Part shown: in pieces, positions 1 to 12,051 of the stretch
Layout of the letters: the number at the start of each line of letters is the position of its first letter
How positions within the stretch are numbered: the first letter of the stretch is position 1
Origin: Methylobacterium sp. J-078
GTDB lineage: Bacteria; Pseudomonadota; Alphaproteobacteria; Rhizobiales; Beijerinckiaceae
Direction of reading: 5' to 3'
Assembly (NCBI RefSeq): GCF_022829285.1
Contig: NZ_JAKSYI010000069.1
Coordinates: 62,001 to 126,000, forward strand
Length of the DNA: 64,000 nucleotides
Made by a program: the position numbers and the translations under genes
Notes under the pieces: model-generated
The model's input: only the letters and a program-made list of their open reading frames with translations
Told to the model about the DNA's origin: nothing
Databases searched by the model: none

Positions 1-1
1 C

Positions 2-751
2 CGCACCGTGGCCCAGGGCAGCGCCGGCATCGACCTGCCCTTCACGGGCCCCTGGCGCGCCGGCATCGCCGTCGGCGGCGGAGGCGGCAGCCTCAGCCGT
101 CCCGGCGGCTTCCGGCAGGACCAGACCGGCTTCACGGTTTCCGCCTATGCGGGCTACTACGGACCGAACTTCTACGCGCAGGGCATCGTCGGCGGCGCGC
201 CCGTCGTCACCTTCGACGGCATCCGGCGTCCCGCCGCCTACGGCCTGACGGGCGCCGGCAAGACCTCGGGCAGCGCATTCGCGGTGGATGGCGAACTCGG
301 CGTCCCGTTCAACCTCGACCGTGTCCGGGTGACGCCGTTCGCCGGGCTCACGCACCTCGCGGGACGGGTCGACGGCTTCACCGAGACCGGCGCGGCCGGA
401 AACAACATCGCCTATCAGGGCCTCGACGTGACGCAGACCACGGCGCGGTTCGGCGCCGAACTGGCCTATTACGGCTGGGGCGGCCTCATCCCGTCCGTGC
501 GCGTCGCCTACAATCTCGCCACCGGGCCGCAGGAGAGCACGACGCAGGTCCGGCTCGCCAGCGTGGAGAATGCGATGGCGGGCGCCTCGGTGGTCGTTCC
601 GTTCCTGCGCGGCGACTTCGTGACGGCGGGCGCGGGCCTCCAGGGCAGCTTCACCGAGCAACTCGGCTGGCGGCTCGACTACCAAGCCGCGATCGCCACC
701 CGCACCGGCACCTCCCACGGCGTCACCGCCGGCCTGCGCTATCAGTGGTGA
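2..751 (+). CDS. Autotransporter beta-barrel domain protein (3' part only)
   Basis: Only the last ~250 residues are in the window; the frame is open from the first bases, so the start lies upstream. The sequence alternates short hydrophobic/aromatic strands with Gly- and Asn-rich turns and ends in an aromatic residue (YQW), the usual end of an autotransporter or outer-membrane beta-barrel recognised by the BAM machinery. The protein would sit in the outer membrane and export or anchor an N-terminal passenger that is not visible here. The passenger's function cannot be inferred. Confidence 0.75.
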   Translation, partial: RTVAQGSAGIDLPFTGPWRAGIAVGGGGGSLSRPGGFRQDQTGFTVSAYAGYYGPNFYAQGIVGGAPVVTFDGIRRPAAYGLTGAGKTSGSAFAVDGELGVPFNLDRVRVTPFAGLTHLAGRVDGFTETGAAGNNIAYQGLDVTQTTARFGAELAYYGWGGLIPSVRVAYNLATGPQESTTQVRLASVENAMAGASVVVPFLRGDFVTAGAGLQGSFTEQLGWRLDYQAAIATRTGTSHGVTAGLRYQW

Positions 752-770
752 GGGGCCGCGGCCCGGCCCC
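752..770 (+). terminator. GC-rich hairpin after the autotransporter gene
   Basis: GGGGCC and GGCCCC arms with a 7-base loop start directly after the stop codon. There is no T-run, so termination is only suggested by position. Confidence 0.3.
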
Positions 771-952
771 GTCATGGATCGGGGTCGGGCCGTCGTCAGG
801 TGAGAGGATCGTGACGCGGGCGATCCGACAGGGCGTCCGCCCCGTCGAAGCGGACGCCGTCGACGGACCCGCGCGGCGCCCGAGGCCACTATCCCACAGG
901 GATAGGCCGGCCCTTCTCGGGTTCGAGAATTCGGATGACGCGCCGGCCGGAC

Positions 953-1240
953 TTAGCTCGGCGGCAGCACGGCTCCGGTGCCGCGCGCGAGGATCTCGGG
1001 CGCGGTCGCTACGGGGGTGAAAGCGGCGATCAGGTGCACGCCGATCACCGGACCGAAGACCAGGCTCATCATCACGGCCATGATCAGGGCGACGTTGGCG
1101 TCGCCCGAGGCCGCGCGCTTCGCCCTGGGGCGGCGCGCCTTAACGCGCAGGAGCTTCGAGCCGTCCGGGCGACGGAAGCTCAAGGTTCGCACGGGCGCTA
1201 CGGCAACGCGCAGGCGTGGAAGGGCATTCGAGAAGGTCAT
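953..1240 (-). CDS. Small hypothetical membrane protein
   Basis: A 95-residue protein with a basic N-terminal half (many Arg and Lys) and one hydrophobic stretch at about residues 48-75, probably a single inner-membrane helix with the basic part in the cytoplasm. An AGGTGA ribosome binding site sits 4 bases before the ATG, which supports real translation. I do not recognise a family. It is isolated, with the autotransporter upstream on the other strand and coaBC downstream in coordinate order. A shadow ORF is possible, but the ribosome binding site and membrane segment argue against that. Confidence 0.5.
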   Translation of the reverse strand: MTFSNALPRLRVAVAPVRTLSFRRPDGSKLLRVKARRPRAKRAASGDANVALIMAVMMSLVFGPVIGVHLIAAFTPVATAPEILARGTGAVLPPS

Positions 1241-1510
1241 CGGCTCACCTCGTTCGACCGGGCCATCGGAGGCCGGTCGCGGGCGAGCCCGATCAGGCGA
1301 TCAGGCGCGGGTCTCGCGGAGGGCCATCGGCGGCGCGGTCCATCGACTACTGTCGCTGGGCATTAGGGTCGGGAGTTCCTGTGGAGCCGCGCGGACAGCC
1401 GAGATTGCTGCACACGCGAACGACGCCGAGATGATGCGGCGGAGGGCGTTAGTCAAGCCTTAACGCGCGAGCCTGCGATCGGCTCCGCGGGCATTTCCAG
1501 AGGATGTCGC

Positions 1511-2782
1511 TCAAGGGACGAGCAGACCGGCGAAGTGCCGGATCAGTCGGCGACCGACCTCGTCCTTGTCGAGGGTCGGCCACGTCTCCACCGTGCCGTC
1601 GCGACCGACGAGATGGACGGTGTTGGCACTGCCGCCCATGACACCGCCAGCGGGCGAGACGTCGTTGGCGACGATGAGGTCGCAGCCCTTGCGGGCGATC
1701 TTGGCGCGCGCGTTGTCGAGGACCGCATCGGTCTCGGCCGCGAAGCCGACGACGAGGCTTGGCCGCCCGGTGGAACGCCTCGCGATGGTGGCGAGGATGT
1801 CGGGATTCTCGACCAGGGCGAGGGGGGCCGGCTTGGTGCCGTCCTTCTTGATCTTGGAGTCACGGGTCTCGGCGGGGCGCCAGTCTCCGACGGCGGCGGC
1901 GAAGATGGCGAGATCGGCGGGAAGCGCGGCCTCGACCGCCGCCAGCATCTCGCGGGCGGACTCCACCGCAACGACCTGCACCCCCGGCGGGTCGGGGATC
2001 GCCACCGGGCCGGAGATCAGGGTCACGACGGCGCCGGCCTCCGCGGCGGCGGCCGCGATGGCGTGTCCCTGGCGCCCGGAGGAGCGGTTGGCCAGGTAGC
2101 GCACCGGATCGATCGGCTCGTGCGTCGGCCCGGAAGTGACGAGCACGCGCCGGCCGGCCAACGAACCGCCATCCGGACCTGCCGCAGGAGCGCGGCCCGC
2201 GAGAAAGCCGAAGCCCGAGGCCGGCCGGGTCTCGGCCAGCATCGCCTCCACCGCATCGGCGATCTCGGACGGCTCCGCGAGGCGGCCCGGCCCGAACTCC
2301 GCCTCGGCCATGGCGCCTTCGTTGGGGCCGACGACCCGGACGCCGTCGCCGCGCAGGGTGGCGAGGTTGCGCTGCGTCGCCGGGTGCTGCCACATCCGCA
2401 CGTTCATGGCGGGTGCGATCAGGATCGGCAGGGTGGTGGCCAGCAGCACCGTGGCGGCGAGATCGGAGGCCTCGCCGGTCGCCATGCGGGCCATCAGGCT
2501 CGCGGTGGCCGGCGCCACCACGATGGCGTCGGCGTCGCGCGCGAGCTTGATGTGCCCGATATCGGCCTCCTCGGCTCGGTCGAAGAGATCCGTATGGGCG
2601 CGCTCGCCGGCCAGGGCCGCCGCCGCCAGGGGCGTCACGAATTCCTGCGCGCCCTTGGTCAGGAGCGGACGCACCTGCGCCCCGCGCTCGCGCAGGCGCC
2701 GGATCAGGTCCAGCGCCTTGTACGCGGCGATGCCCCCGCCGATGACGAGGAGGATGCGGCGGTTCTGAAGCGGGCGGGTCAT
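1511..2782 (-). CDS. coaBC: Bifunctional phosphopantothenoylcysteine decarboxylase / phosphopantothenate-cysteine ligase
   Basis: Makes 4'-phosphopantetheine for coenzyme A: the C-terminal CoaB half joins cysteine to 4'-phosphopantothenate with CTP, and the N-terminal CoaC half (FMN flavoprotein) decarboxylates the product. Visible signs are the N-terminal GGGIAAYKALDLIRRL flavoprotein start, the PAMNVRMW substrate-recognition clamp, and in the second half VLVTSGPTHEPIDPVRYL and the KIKKDG motif. The ATG at 2782 gives 423 residues, the usual length, with GAGGGG upstream; the frame is open beyond it but without family similarity. It follows ubiE-ubiB on the same strand, a common alphaproteobacterial order. 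Confidence 0.95.
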   Translation of the reverse strand: MTRPLQNRRILLVIGGGIAAYKALDLIRRLRERGAQVRPLLTKGAQEFVTPLAAAALAGERAHTDLFDRAEEADIGHIKLARDADAIVVAPATASLMARMATGEASDLAATVLLATTLPILIAPAMNVRMWQHPATQRNLATLRGDGVRVVGPNEGAMAEAEFGPGRLAEPSEIADAVEAMLAETRPASGFGFLAGRAPAAGPDGGSLAGRRVLVTSGPTHEPIDPVRYLANRSSGRQGHAIAAAAAEAGAVVTLISGPVAIPDPPGVQVVAVESAREMLAAVEAALPADLAIFAAAVGDWRPAETRDSKIKKDGTKPAPLALVENPDILATIARRSTGRPSLVVGFAAETDAVLDNARAKIARKGCDLIVANDVSPAGGVMGGSANTVHLVGRDGTVETWPTLDKDEVGRRLIRHFAGLLVP

Positions 2783-2829
2783 GGTCGAACCCCTCGGGAG
2801 GCGAGCCTGACGGATCGAGGCAAAGCAGG

Positions 2830-4386
2830 CTAGCGGAACGCCATCACCAGCGCACCGATGGCGATGCCCCAGAGGGCGAGTGTCGACCAGATCGCGCGCT
2901 TTCGCTCGGCCCGCGCGAAGGCGTCGAGGCGATTGGTCTCGCCGGAGCCCTCCTCGTCGAGGCGCACCAGGATGCGGCGCAGGCGCTGGGCGAGGTCGGG
3001 AATATCCGAGACCACGTCGGTGATGGTGAGGGCGGCGCGACCGAGATTCTCGACGCGCCCCACGGGGCCGAGATTGCGGGCGATCCAGGAGCGCACAACC
3101 GGCTCGGCCCCAGTCCACATGTCGAGCTGCGGATCGAGGGAGCGGGCGACGCCTTCGACGACCACCATGGTCTTCTGAAGCATCACCAGTTCGGTGCGGG
3201 TGCTCATGTCGAACAGGGCGGTGATGTCGAACAGCAGGGTGAGGACCCTGGCCATCGAGATCTCGTCGGCCTTGCGCTGGTGGATCGGCTCGCCGATCGC
3301 CCGAATCGCTTGCGCGAAATCATCCACCGAGTGGTGGGCCGGGACGTAGCCGGCCTCGAAATGCACCTGCGCCACCCGCTTGTAGTCGCGCAGGATGAAG
3401 CCGAGCAGGATCTCGGCGAGGAAACGGCGCTCCGGGTGCCCGAGGCGGCCCATGATTCCGAAATCCACAGCCACCAGGGTGCCGGTCGGATCGACGAACA
3501 GGTTCCCGGGATGCATGTCGGCGTGGAAGAAGCCGTCCCGGATGGCGTGGCGCAGGAAGGACTGGATCACCGCCCGGCCGAGGGCCCGGGGATCGTGCCC
3601 GGCCGCCACGATGGCGGCACGGTCATTGAGGCGGATGCCCTCGATCCACTCGCTGGCGAGCACGTCGCGGCCCGTCAATTCCCAGTCGGGCTTCGGCACG
3701 CGGAAATCGGCGTCGTCCTTCGTGTTCTGGGCGAGCTCGGACATCGCGGCCGCCTCGAGCCGGAAGTCCATCTCCATCATCACGGACCGGGCGAGGATCT
3801 CCACCACCTCGCGGGGGCGCAGGCGCTCGGCCTTCGGCGAGAGGGCGTGCACCACGCGGGCCATGAAGCGCATGACCTGGAGGTCGCGCTGGAAGCGCTC
3901 GCGCACGCCCGGGCGCATGATCTTGATCGCCAGCACCCGCTCGGTCCCGTCCGCGTCGTGGACATGGGCCTTGTGCACCTGCGCGATCGAGGCCGCCGCG
4001 ATGGGAGGGCTGAATGAGACGAAGAGTTGCGCGACGGGCTTGCCCAGGGCCGCCTCGACGACGCGGATCGCGGTCGCCTGGGGAAAGGGCGGGACCCGGT
4101 CCTGCAGTGTCTCGAGGTCGCGGGCCGCGTGCATGCCGACGATGTCGGGGCGCGTCGCGAGGAACTGGCCGAACTTGACGTAGCTCGGCCCCAGCCGCGT
4201 CAGGGCCTGTTGGAGCGGGCCGGCCCCTGCGCCGAGACCGGGGCGTTCCAGCATCCGGCCGAGACGCAGGACGAAGCGCAGGTGCGGGGGCAGTTCGGTG
4301 GTATCCACCAGCGCCAGCGCGCCCTCGCGGGCGAGCACGTAGCCGACATGGGCACCGCGAAACAGATGGACGAAGCTGCCGAGCAT
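2830..4386 (-). CDS. ubiB: UbiB-type ABC1 atypical kinase for ubiquinone biosynthesis
   Basis: Member of the ABC1/ADCK/UbiB atypical kinase family, needed for ubiquinone synthesis and thought to be an ATPase assisting membrane-bound Q intermediates. The family motifs are clear: KFGQ near residue 70, the Ala-rich AAASIAQVHKA loop, the lysine in AIKIMRPG, FHADMHPGN and VDFGIMGRL. Two hydrophobic C-terminal stretches fit membrane attachment. The start is uncertain: ATG at 4386 (518 residues) matches family N-termini, and a GTG at 4398 is also in frame; neither has a strong ribosome binding site. It lies about 45 bases after ubiE, so they are probably cotranscribed. Confidence 0.93.
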   Translation of the reverse strand: MLGSFVHLFRGAHVGYVLAREGALALVDTTELPPHLRFVLRLGRMLERPGLGAGAGPLQQALTRLGPSYVKFGQFLATRPDIVGMHAARDLETLQDRVPPFPQATAIRVVEAALGKPVAQLFVSFSPPIAAASIAQVHKAHVHDADGTERVLAIKIMRPGVRERFQRDLQVMRFMARVVHALSPKAERLRPREVVEILARSVMMEMDFRLEAAAMSELAQNTKDDADFRVPKPDWELTGRDVLASEWIEGIRLNDRAAIVAAGHDPRALGRAVIQSFLRHAIRDGFFHADMHPGNLFVDPTGTLVAVDFGIMGRLGHPERRFLAEILLGFILRDYKRVAQVHFEAGYVPAHHSVDDFAQAIRAIGEPIHQRKADEISMARVLTLLFDITALFDMSTRTELVMLQKTMVVVEGVARSLDPQLDMWTGAEPVVRSWIARNLGPVGRVENLGRAALTITDVVSDIPDLAQRLRRILVRLDEEGSGETNRLDAFARAERKRAIWSTLALWGIAIGALVMAFR

Positions 4387-4432
4387 CAGGCGGTCCACGG
4401 CGTCGCGCGAGCTGCCGTCACCGAAACCGCCG

Positions 4433-5233
4433 TCACGAGACCTTCCAGCCCGAATGGATCGCCACGATGCCCCCTGTCAGCGGCCGGTGGCTGACATGGT
4501 GGAATCCCGCAGCCTCGATCATTCCGGCAAAGCGCCCGGGGGAGGGAAACTTGCGGATCGACTCCACGAGGTAGCGGTAGGAATCCGTGTCTCCGGCCAC
4601 CCGGGCGCCGAGGCGCGGGATCACGTGGAACGAGTAGGCGTCGTAGATCCGGTCGAGCACCGGCAGGTCGACCTTCGAGAATTCGAGGCAGAGGAACCGT
4701 CCGCCGGGCTTCAGAACCCGGTGCGCCTCGGCGAGCGCCTTGTCGATCCGCGGCACGTTCCGGATGCCGAAGGCGATGGTGTAGGCGTCGAACCGCTCCG
4801 CCGGAAGCGGCAGCGCCTCTGCATTCGCCGTGACGAAGTCGATGCGCCCGCGGAAGCGGTCGCCTGCCCGCTCGGCGCCGACCCGCAGCATCGCCTCGTT
4901 GATGTCCAGGACCGTGGTGTGGGTCGCCGGGCCGCCGGCTTCCAGGGCGCGGAACGCGATGTCGGCGGTGCCGCCGGCCACGTCGAGATGGCGGAAGGGC
5001 CGGTTGCGCGGCGGCCGCAGCATCGAGATGAGGTGCGATTTCCAGGCGCGGTGCAGGCCCCCCGACATCAGGTCGTTCATGAGATCGTAGCGCTTGGCCA
5101 CGGACCGGAACACGTCGTCGACGCGTCCCTGCTTCTCGTCGAGGGCCACGCTCTCGAATCCGAAATGCGTGCTCGCCGCGTCCGCGGATCGATCGGCCGT
5201 CTGCTTCACCGAACTCGTGTCTACCGGAGTCAT
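4433..5233 (-). CDS. ubiE: Bifunctional demethylmenaquinone / 2-polyprenyl-6-methoxy-benzoquinol methyltransferase
   Basis: SAM-dependent C-methylation in ubiquinone synthesis. Visible motifs are the N-terminal [19 protein letters not shown], the SAM-binding [13 protein letters not shown], the [13 protein letters not shown] core and LEFSKVD. The 266-residue length is normal for Alphaproteobacteria. AGAGGA lies about 7 bases before the ATG. It is divergent from mutM across about 130 bases and heads ubiE-ubiB-coaBC. The dut gene that often follows coaBC in relatives is not present here. Confidence 0.96.
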   Translation of the reverse strand: MTPVDTSSVKQTADRSADAASTHFGFESVALDEKQGRVDDVFRSVAKRYDLMNDLMSGGLHRAWKSHLISMLRPPRNRPFRHLDVAGGTADIAFRALEAGGPATHTTVLDINEAMLRVGAERAGDRFRGRIDFVTANAEALPLPAERFDAYTIAFGIRNVPRIDKALAEAHRVLKPGGRFLCLEFSKVDLPVLDRIYDAYSFHVIPRLGARVAGDTDSYRYLVESIRKFPSPGRFAGMIEAAGFHHVSHRPLTGGIVAIHSGWKVS

Positions 5234-5367
5234 GGACCATCCTCTCGCGGACGCTCATAGCGAAAGGCGGTCGAGATCGCCATCTGCCATCCGTCGTCAT
5301 CGGCGGATCGCGTCGCCCCGCGATGCCGCAGCCGAGTCCCCGTCGTCCATGCGCGCCCCGTCCGGTC

Positions 5368-6294
5368 ATGCCTGAACTCCCCGAAGTCGAAACCGTCCGC
5401 CTCGGCCTCGCGCCCGCCCTGGTCGGCGCGCGCTTTGCCCGCGTCCTCCTGCGGCGGCCCAATCTCCGCTTCCCCTTTCCGGACCGCTTCACGGAGCGCC
5501 TCGAGGGCCGCACGGTGACGGATCTGGCGCGCCGGGCGAAGTACCTCGTCGCAGGCCTCGAGTCGGGCGAATCGTTGATCATGCATCTCGGCATGAGCGG
5601 CCGCTTCGACGTGGCGCTGCCCGACGGCCGCAACCTCTCGCCGGGCGATTTCTATCTCGACGGGGCGCTGGGCAACGCCAAGCACGACCACGTGGTGCTG
5701 GCGATGTCGAACGGCTCGACGGTGACCTACAACGACGTGCGCCGCTTCGGCTTCATGGACCTCGTGCCCACCGAGTCCCTCGGCGCCTGCCGGCACTTCG
5801 CCGGCATGGGCATCGAGCCCTTGAGCGAATCCCTCACGCCCGAGGCGGTCGCCCGCCTGTTCCGGGGTCGCATCACCCCCCTGAAGGCGGCCCTCCTCGA
5901 CCAGCGCCTGATCGCAGGTCTGGGCAACATCTACGTCTGCGAGGCCCTGCACCGGGCGGGGCTGCATCCCGAAGCCCCCGCCGGCAGCCTCGCTCGGGCA
6001 GACGGAGGACCGACGCCGCAGGCCAAACGCCTGACGCGGGTCATCGGCGACGTTCTGCGGGAGGCGGTGGCGGCGGGCGGATCGACCCTGCGGGACTATG
6101 CCCACACGGATGGCGGCGCGGGCGCATTCCAGCACGCGTTCCGGGTCTACGACCGGGTCGGCCATGCCTGCGGAGCGCGGGGATGCACGGGGACGATCGA
6201 GCGGATCGTTCAGTCCGGCCGCTCGACCTTCTTCTGCGCCACCTGTCAGGTGCGCACCGCGCCGAGCCGGACCGCGAAAAAAAGCCGCGCTTGA
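5368..6294 (+). CDS. mutM: Formamidopyrimidine-DNA glycosylase (8-oxoguanine repair)
   Basis: Base-excision repair enzyme that removes 8-oxoguanine and formamidopyrimidines and nicks the AP site. The start is fixed by biology: after Met removal the N-terminal Pro is the catalytic nucleophile, and the sequence begins [10 protein letters not shown] at 5368, although the frame is open 15 codons further upstream. The C-terminal zinc finger is present but spaced CX4C...CX2C (CGARGC, then CATC) rather than CX2C in the first pair. The SGRSTFFC segment carries the conserved DNA-binding Arg. Length is 308 residues. Divergent from ubiE. Confidence 0.96.
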   Translation: MPELPEVETVRLGLAPALVGARFARVLLRRPNLRFPFPDRFTERLEGRTVTDLARRAKYLVAGLESGESLIMHLGMSGRFDVALPDGRNLSPGDFYLDGALGNAKHDHVVLAMSNGSTVTYNDVRRFGFMDLVPTESLGACRHFAGMGIEPLSESLTPEAVARLFRGRITPLKAALLDQRLIAGLGNIYVCEALHRAGLHPEAPAGSLARADGGPTPQAKRLTRVIGDVLREAVAAGGSTLRDYAHTDGGAGAFQHAFRVYDRVGHACGARGCTGTIERIVQSGRSTFFCATCQVRTAPSRTAKKSRA

Positions 6295-6340
6295 GCAATC
6301 GATCCGAGTGTCGGGACCTCGATGTTAAGTCTTGGTTCCG

Positions 6341-6355
6341 ATTCGCAATGCGAAT
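6341..6355. promoter_or_regulatory. 15-bp palindrome upstream of the diguanylate cyclase
   Basis: ATTCGCA-A-TGCGAAT is a perfect inverted repeat 51 bases before the ATG at 6407, followed by a less GC-rich stretch (GATCAGAAT) that could include a promoter. It looks like a dimeric repressor site; the AATGAT words after it loosely resemble Fur-type boxes, which is inference only. Confidence 0.4.
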
Positions 6356-6406
6356 GATCAGAATAGATTTGGTTCACCGGACCTCGACACCCCACCCCGG
6401 GCGCGC

Positions 6407-7867
6407 ATGTCTCCCACCGTAAGCAAGGCAGCGGACTGCCCGGAGGACGTTCGGGATCCAGGTGCTGTCACGAGGCATTCAGAACCGCGCTTCGGCGCCA
6501 TCTGCCGAACGGCGATGGCTCTGTTCACGATGCCCGTCAGCCGCGTCTCGCTGATCGACGCGAATCGTCTCTGGCTGGAGGAGGGGGCCGCCCTTCAATC
6601 GGACGAGTTCTATGGCACCGACCTGTTCCGTGACCGCGCGATGCTGTCGAACGATGTCCTGATCGTCGCGGATGCGGCCGGCGATACCCGCTTCCGCGAC
6701 CCGGTGCCGGACGCGGGGGCGTCCTCGATCCGGTTCTATGCCGGTGCACCGCTCCTGGCGGAAGGCGGCCTCCGGGTCGGCATTCTCTCGGTCATGGACG
6801 TCGTGCCGCGCCACTTCAGCGAAGCGGATCGCGCTCGCCTGATCGACCTCGCCTCCGTGCTGAGCGCCCAACTCGCCCTGGAGCGTGCCAACCTCGGCCT
6901 GCGCGAGCGCGAGACCCATCATCGGCTCGTCGCCGAGAGCAGCGCCGACATGGTGATCTGGGCGACGCTCGACACGGTTCGGCGCTACGTCTCCCCGGCG
7001 GCCGGCGTCCTACTCGGCTACGCTCCAGAGGAGTTGGTTGGAACGAAGTCCCTCGATCAGGTTCATCCGGACGAAGCCGAGGCTTACGGAAAACTCCTGG
7101 CTGATCTCTGCGAAGGGCGCATCACACGGAGCGTCGCCTGCCAGCGCTACCGGCGCCGAGACGGGGGCTGGATCTGGGTCGAAGCGATCTTCAAAGTCAC
7201 CTTCGATCCCGAGGGTCACGCGGCCACGGGCTACGTGGCGGCGATCCGCGACATCACCGAGCGTAAGGAGGCCGAGCACCAGATCGCCCACATGGCCCGC
7301 CACGATGCCCTGACCGACCTGGCCAACCGCGTCCTGTTCCGCGAGCGGCTGGTCCAGGAGATCGCGGCGTCCCGGCGCGGCATCAGCGGTTTCGCGGTGC
7401 TCTGCCTCGATCTCGACCGCTTCAAGGCGGTGAACGACAGTCTGGGTCACCAGGTCGGCGACGTCGTGCTGCGCATCGTGGGGCAGCGCCTGCGCGCGCT
7501 GCTACGGGCGGAAGACACGGTCGGGCGCATCGGTGGCGACGAGTTCATGATCATCCAGACCGGTCCCCTGGTCACCAGCAGCATCCGCAACCTCACACGC
7601 CGCATCATCGACACAATCGCCGAACCGATCACGATCGCGAACGAGCCCATCGTGGTAGGGGTCAGCATCGGGGTGGCGATGGCGCCCCGTGATGGCCTCG
7701 ACCCCGACACGCTGTGTCGTAACGCCGACATGGCCCTGCTGGAGGCCAAGCGGACCGGGCGAAACACGTTCCGCTACTACGAGGCCAGCATGCGCTTCGG
7801 CTCGCTGGCCTCGGGCGACTCCGATGCGGCCTCCGAATCGCCCGCGCCTCGTCACCAGCCGCGCTGA
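6407..7867 (+). CDS. GAF-PAS-GGDEF diguanylate cyclase
   Basis: Predicted to make cyclic di-GMP from two GTP. An N-terminal GAF-like domain covers about residues 30-165 (SRVSLIDA...IRFYAGAPL), a PAS domain about 175-295 ending in RDITERKEAE, and a GGDEF domain from about 300. The active site is intact (GGDEF at about 376-380), and the RAED I-site lies five residues before it, so product inhibition is likely. There is no EAL domain or membrane segment, so it is probably a cytoplasmic sensor. The ATG at 6407 is preferred over an upstream in-frame TTG at 6332. Its 3' end overlaps the convergent YidB-like gene by 16 bases. Confidence 0.92.
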   Translation: MSPTVSKAADCPEDVRDPGAVTRHSEPRFGAICRTAMALFTMPVSRVSLIDANRLWLEEGAALQSDEFYGTDLFRDRAMLSNDVLIVADAAGDTRFRDPVPDAGASSIRFYAGAPLLAEGGLRVGILSVMDVVPRHFSEADRARLIDLASVLSAQLALERANLGLRERETHHRLVAESSADMVIWATLDTVRRYVSPAAGVLLGYAPEELVGTKSLDQVHPDEAEAYGKLLADLCEGRITRSVACQRYRRRDGGWIWVEAIFKVTFDPEGHAATGYVAAIRDITERKEAEHQIAHMARHDALTDLANRVLFRERLVQEIAASRRGISGFAVLCLDLDRFKAVNDSLGHQVGDVVLRIVGQRLRALLRAEDTVGRIGGDEFMIIQTGPLVTSSIRNLTRRIIDTIAEPITIANEPIVVGVSIGVAMAPRDGLDPDTLCRNADMALLEAKRTGRNTFRYYEASMRFGSLASGDSDAASESPAPRHQPR

Positions 7868-8601
7868 TCTTCCCCGGTCGGTCGACGGCCCTGCGGAGTC
7901 AGGGCATTGATGACCTGCGGCAGGGCTTGAGAGAGCTGGGCCAGGAGATCGTCGCGATTGAGGCCGGTACGCTGTTCCAGGGCGCCGACGGTTTCGGGTC
8001 CGAGGGCATCGGCGAGACGGTTGGGTTCGACGGGCCGGTTCTCACCATGGCCGATCCACGATTCCATCACATCGCCGAGGCCGCCGCGCTGAAACCGATC
8101 GATGAGCCCATCGAGACCGCCGCGGCCGTCGCTCGGCTCGTGATCCAGATGGGCGTAGGGACCCGCGCCGGGATCGCGCTCACGCCCCGTGCTCCGATCG
8201 CCGGGCCCGTCCAGCATACCGGACAGGTCGCTGAAATCGCCCTCGCGGGACCGAGGACCTGAATCGGCCTCGCCACGGTCCCATCCCGATCCGGGACGCT
8301 CCCCTGGATCCTGGCCGAACCCGCCCATGTCGCCGTCGTCGTGACGGCGCGGCGGGGGCCCCTCCTGGTGACGCCCGCCGCCCAGGAGATCACCCAGGCC
8401 GCCGGCCCCCTTCGACATCAGCAGCATCAGGAGCGCCTGAACGATGGGCGACATCGCCCCGCCGAGTCCGCCACCGAGCCCACCGCCGCCTTGACCACCG
8501 CCGCCTTGACCACCACCGCCCTGGCCGCCTCGCTCGGGCTCGCGCCCGCCTCCGAGCACCTGACCGAGAACGCCGCCGATGACCTGATCGAGGAGACCCA
8601 T
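7852..8601 (-). CDS. YidB-like (DUF937-type) protein with Gly-rich insert
   Basis: The protein opens MGLLDQVIGGVLGQVLGGG, typical of the YidB family, has a hydrophobic segment (ALLMLLMSKGAGGLGDLL) at about 55-75, and closes with the family's NRLADALGPETV...LNRDDLLAQLSQALPQVINALTP. Between them is a long low-complexity hydrophilic region rich in Gly, Asp and Arg, making it 249 residues against about 130 for E. coli YidB. GGAAGGA precedes the ATG. The family function is unknown. It converges with and overlaps the diguanylate cyclase by 16 bases. Confidence 0.8.
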   Translation of the reverse strand: MGLLDQVIGGVLGQVLGGGREPERGGQGGGGQGGGGQGGGGLGGGLGGAMSPIVQALLMLLMSKGAGGLGDLLGGGRHQEGPPPRRHDDGDMGGFGQDPGERPGSGWDRGEADSGPRSREGDFSDLSGMLDGPGDRSTGRERDPGAGPYAHLDHEPSDGRGGLDGLIDRFQRGGLGDVMESWIGHGENRPVEPNRLADALGPETVGALEQRTGLNRDDLLAQLSQALPQVINALTPQGRRPTGEDQRGW

Positions 8602-8673
8602 GACCGATTCCTTCCCTGTGATTATGCTCTCGACACATGCCGACGCGACATCCGTCGGTCCGACGTGCCGTGC

Positions 8674-9021
8674 TCAGTCGCGGCGCGTACCGCCCGTCGC
8701 TGCCCGGTCGCTGGCCGGCAGGTGATCGAGGGGGTTCGTACGGGTCCGCGTCTTCGGGTCGGAGGCCACGATGGTGGTGCTGGAGGAGATTGCCTTCGGT
8801 GGCGCGACCTGTCCGGTCGGCCGGTCTGCGGCGGCACCGGTCCGGCCCGGGATCGTGGCGGGGGTCGGCTGGTCGTTCGGGTTTGCCACGCTCTGCGCTG
8901 CGGCCGGCGTCACGAGGGGCGCGACGACGAGACCGGATACGGCGGAGATGGCCAGAGCGCCGAGGAACAGTGAGGTCACTGCGCCCCCGGCGCGGGGACG
9001 GAACGGGCGAGGCGTGGTCAC
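8674..9021 (-). CDS. Small secreted hypothetical protein
   Basis: About 115 residues from a GTG at 9021, chosen because AGGAG lies about 9 bases before it and the N-terminus then reads as a signal peptide: basic PRPFRPR, then a hydrophobic run (SLFLGALAISAVSGLVVAPL) ending in PAAAQS. The mature part is short, polar and Pro/Thr-rich with no recognisable domain. An ATG at 9060 in the same frame is an alternative that would bury the signal. It is the first gene on this strand after uvrB ends. Confidence 0.5.
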   Translation of the reverse strand: MTTPRPFRPRAGGAVTSLFLGALAISAVSGLVVAPLVTPAAAQSVANPNDQPTPATIPGRTGAAADRPTGQVAPPKAISSSTTIVASDPKTRTRTNPLDHLPASDRAATGGTRRD

Positions 9022-9101
9022 GGGACACTCTCCTGGGTCGGCCGGGCACGTATTGCCCAACCAAGCCCCGGTCCTACCGTGCGGTTCCGCCGTCTCCGCG
9101 C

Positions 9102-11891
<2,790 letters not shown>

Positions 11892-12051
11892 GGTGCAAGT
11901 ATGGTTCCTGGCCTCCGCTTGGAAAAGGGCCCGGAGCGGCAAGATCTGGTCTCGGTTCCGGTCCGCCCCGGCGGACGGGCGGGCACGGGGCGATTTGGCG
12001 CGCCTCCTCCCGACGCCTCCGGTGCTGGCGCTGGCCACGCAATCGGGCGCG

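Noticed and set aside
8470..8530. GGQG repeats considered as a mobile or CRISPR-like repeat
   Set aside because: Short in-frame codon repeat in the YidB-like protein.
11892..12051. A LexA/SOS box upstream of uvrB
   Set aside because: No GTTC-N7-GTTC or equivalent arrangement was found.
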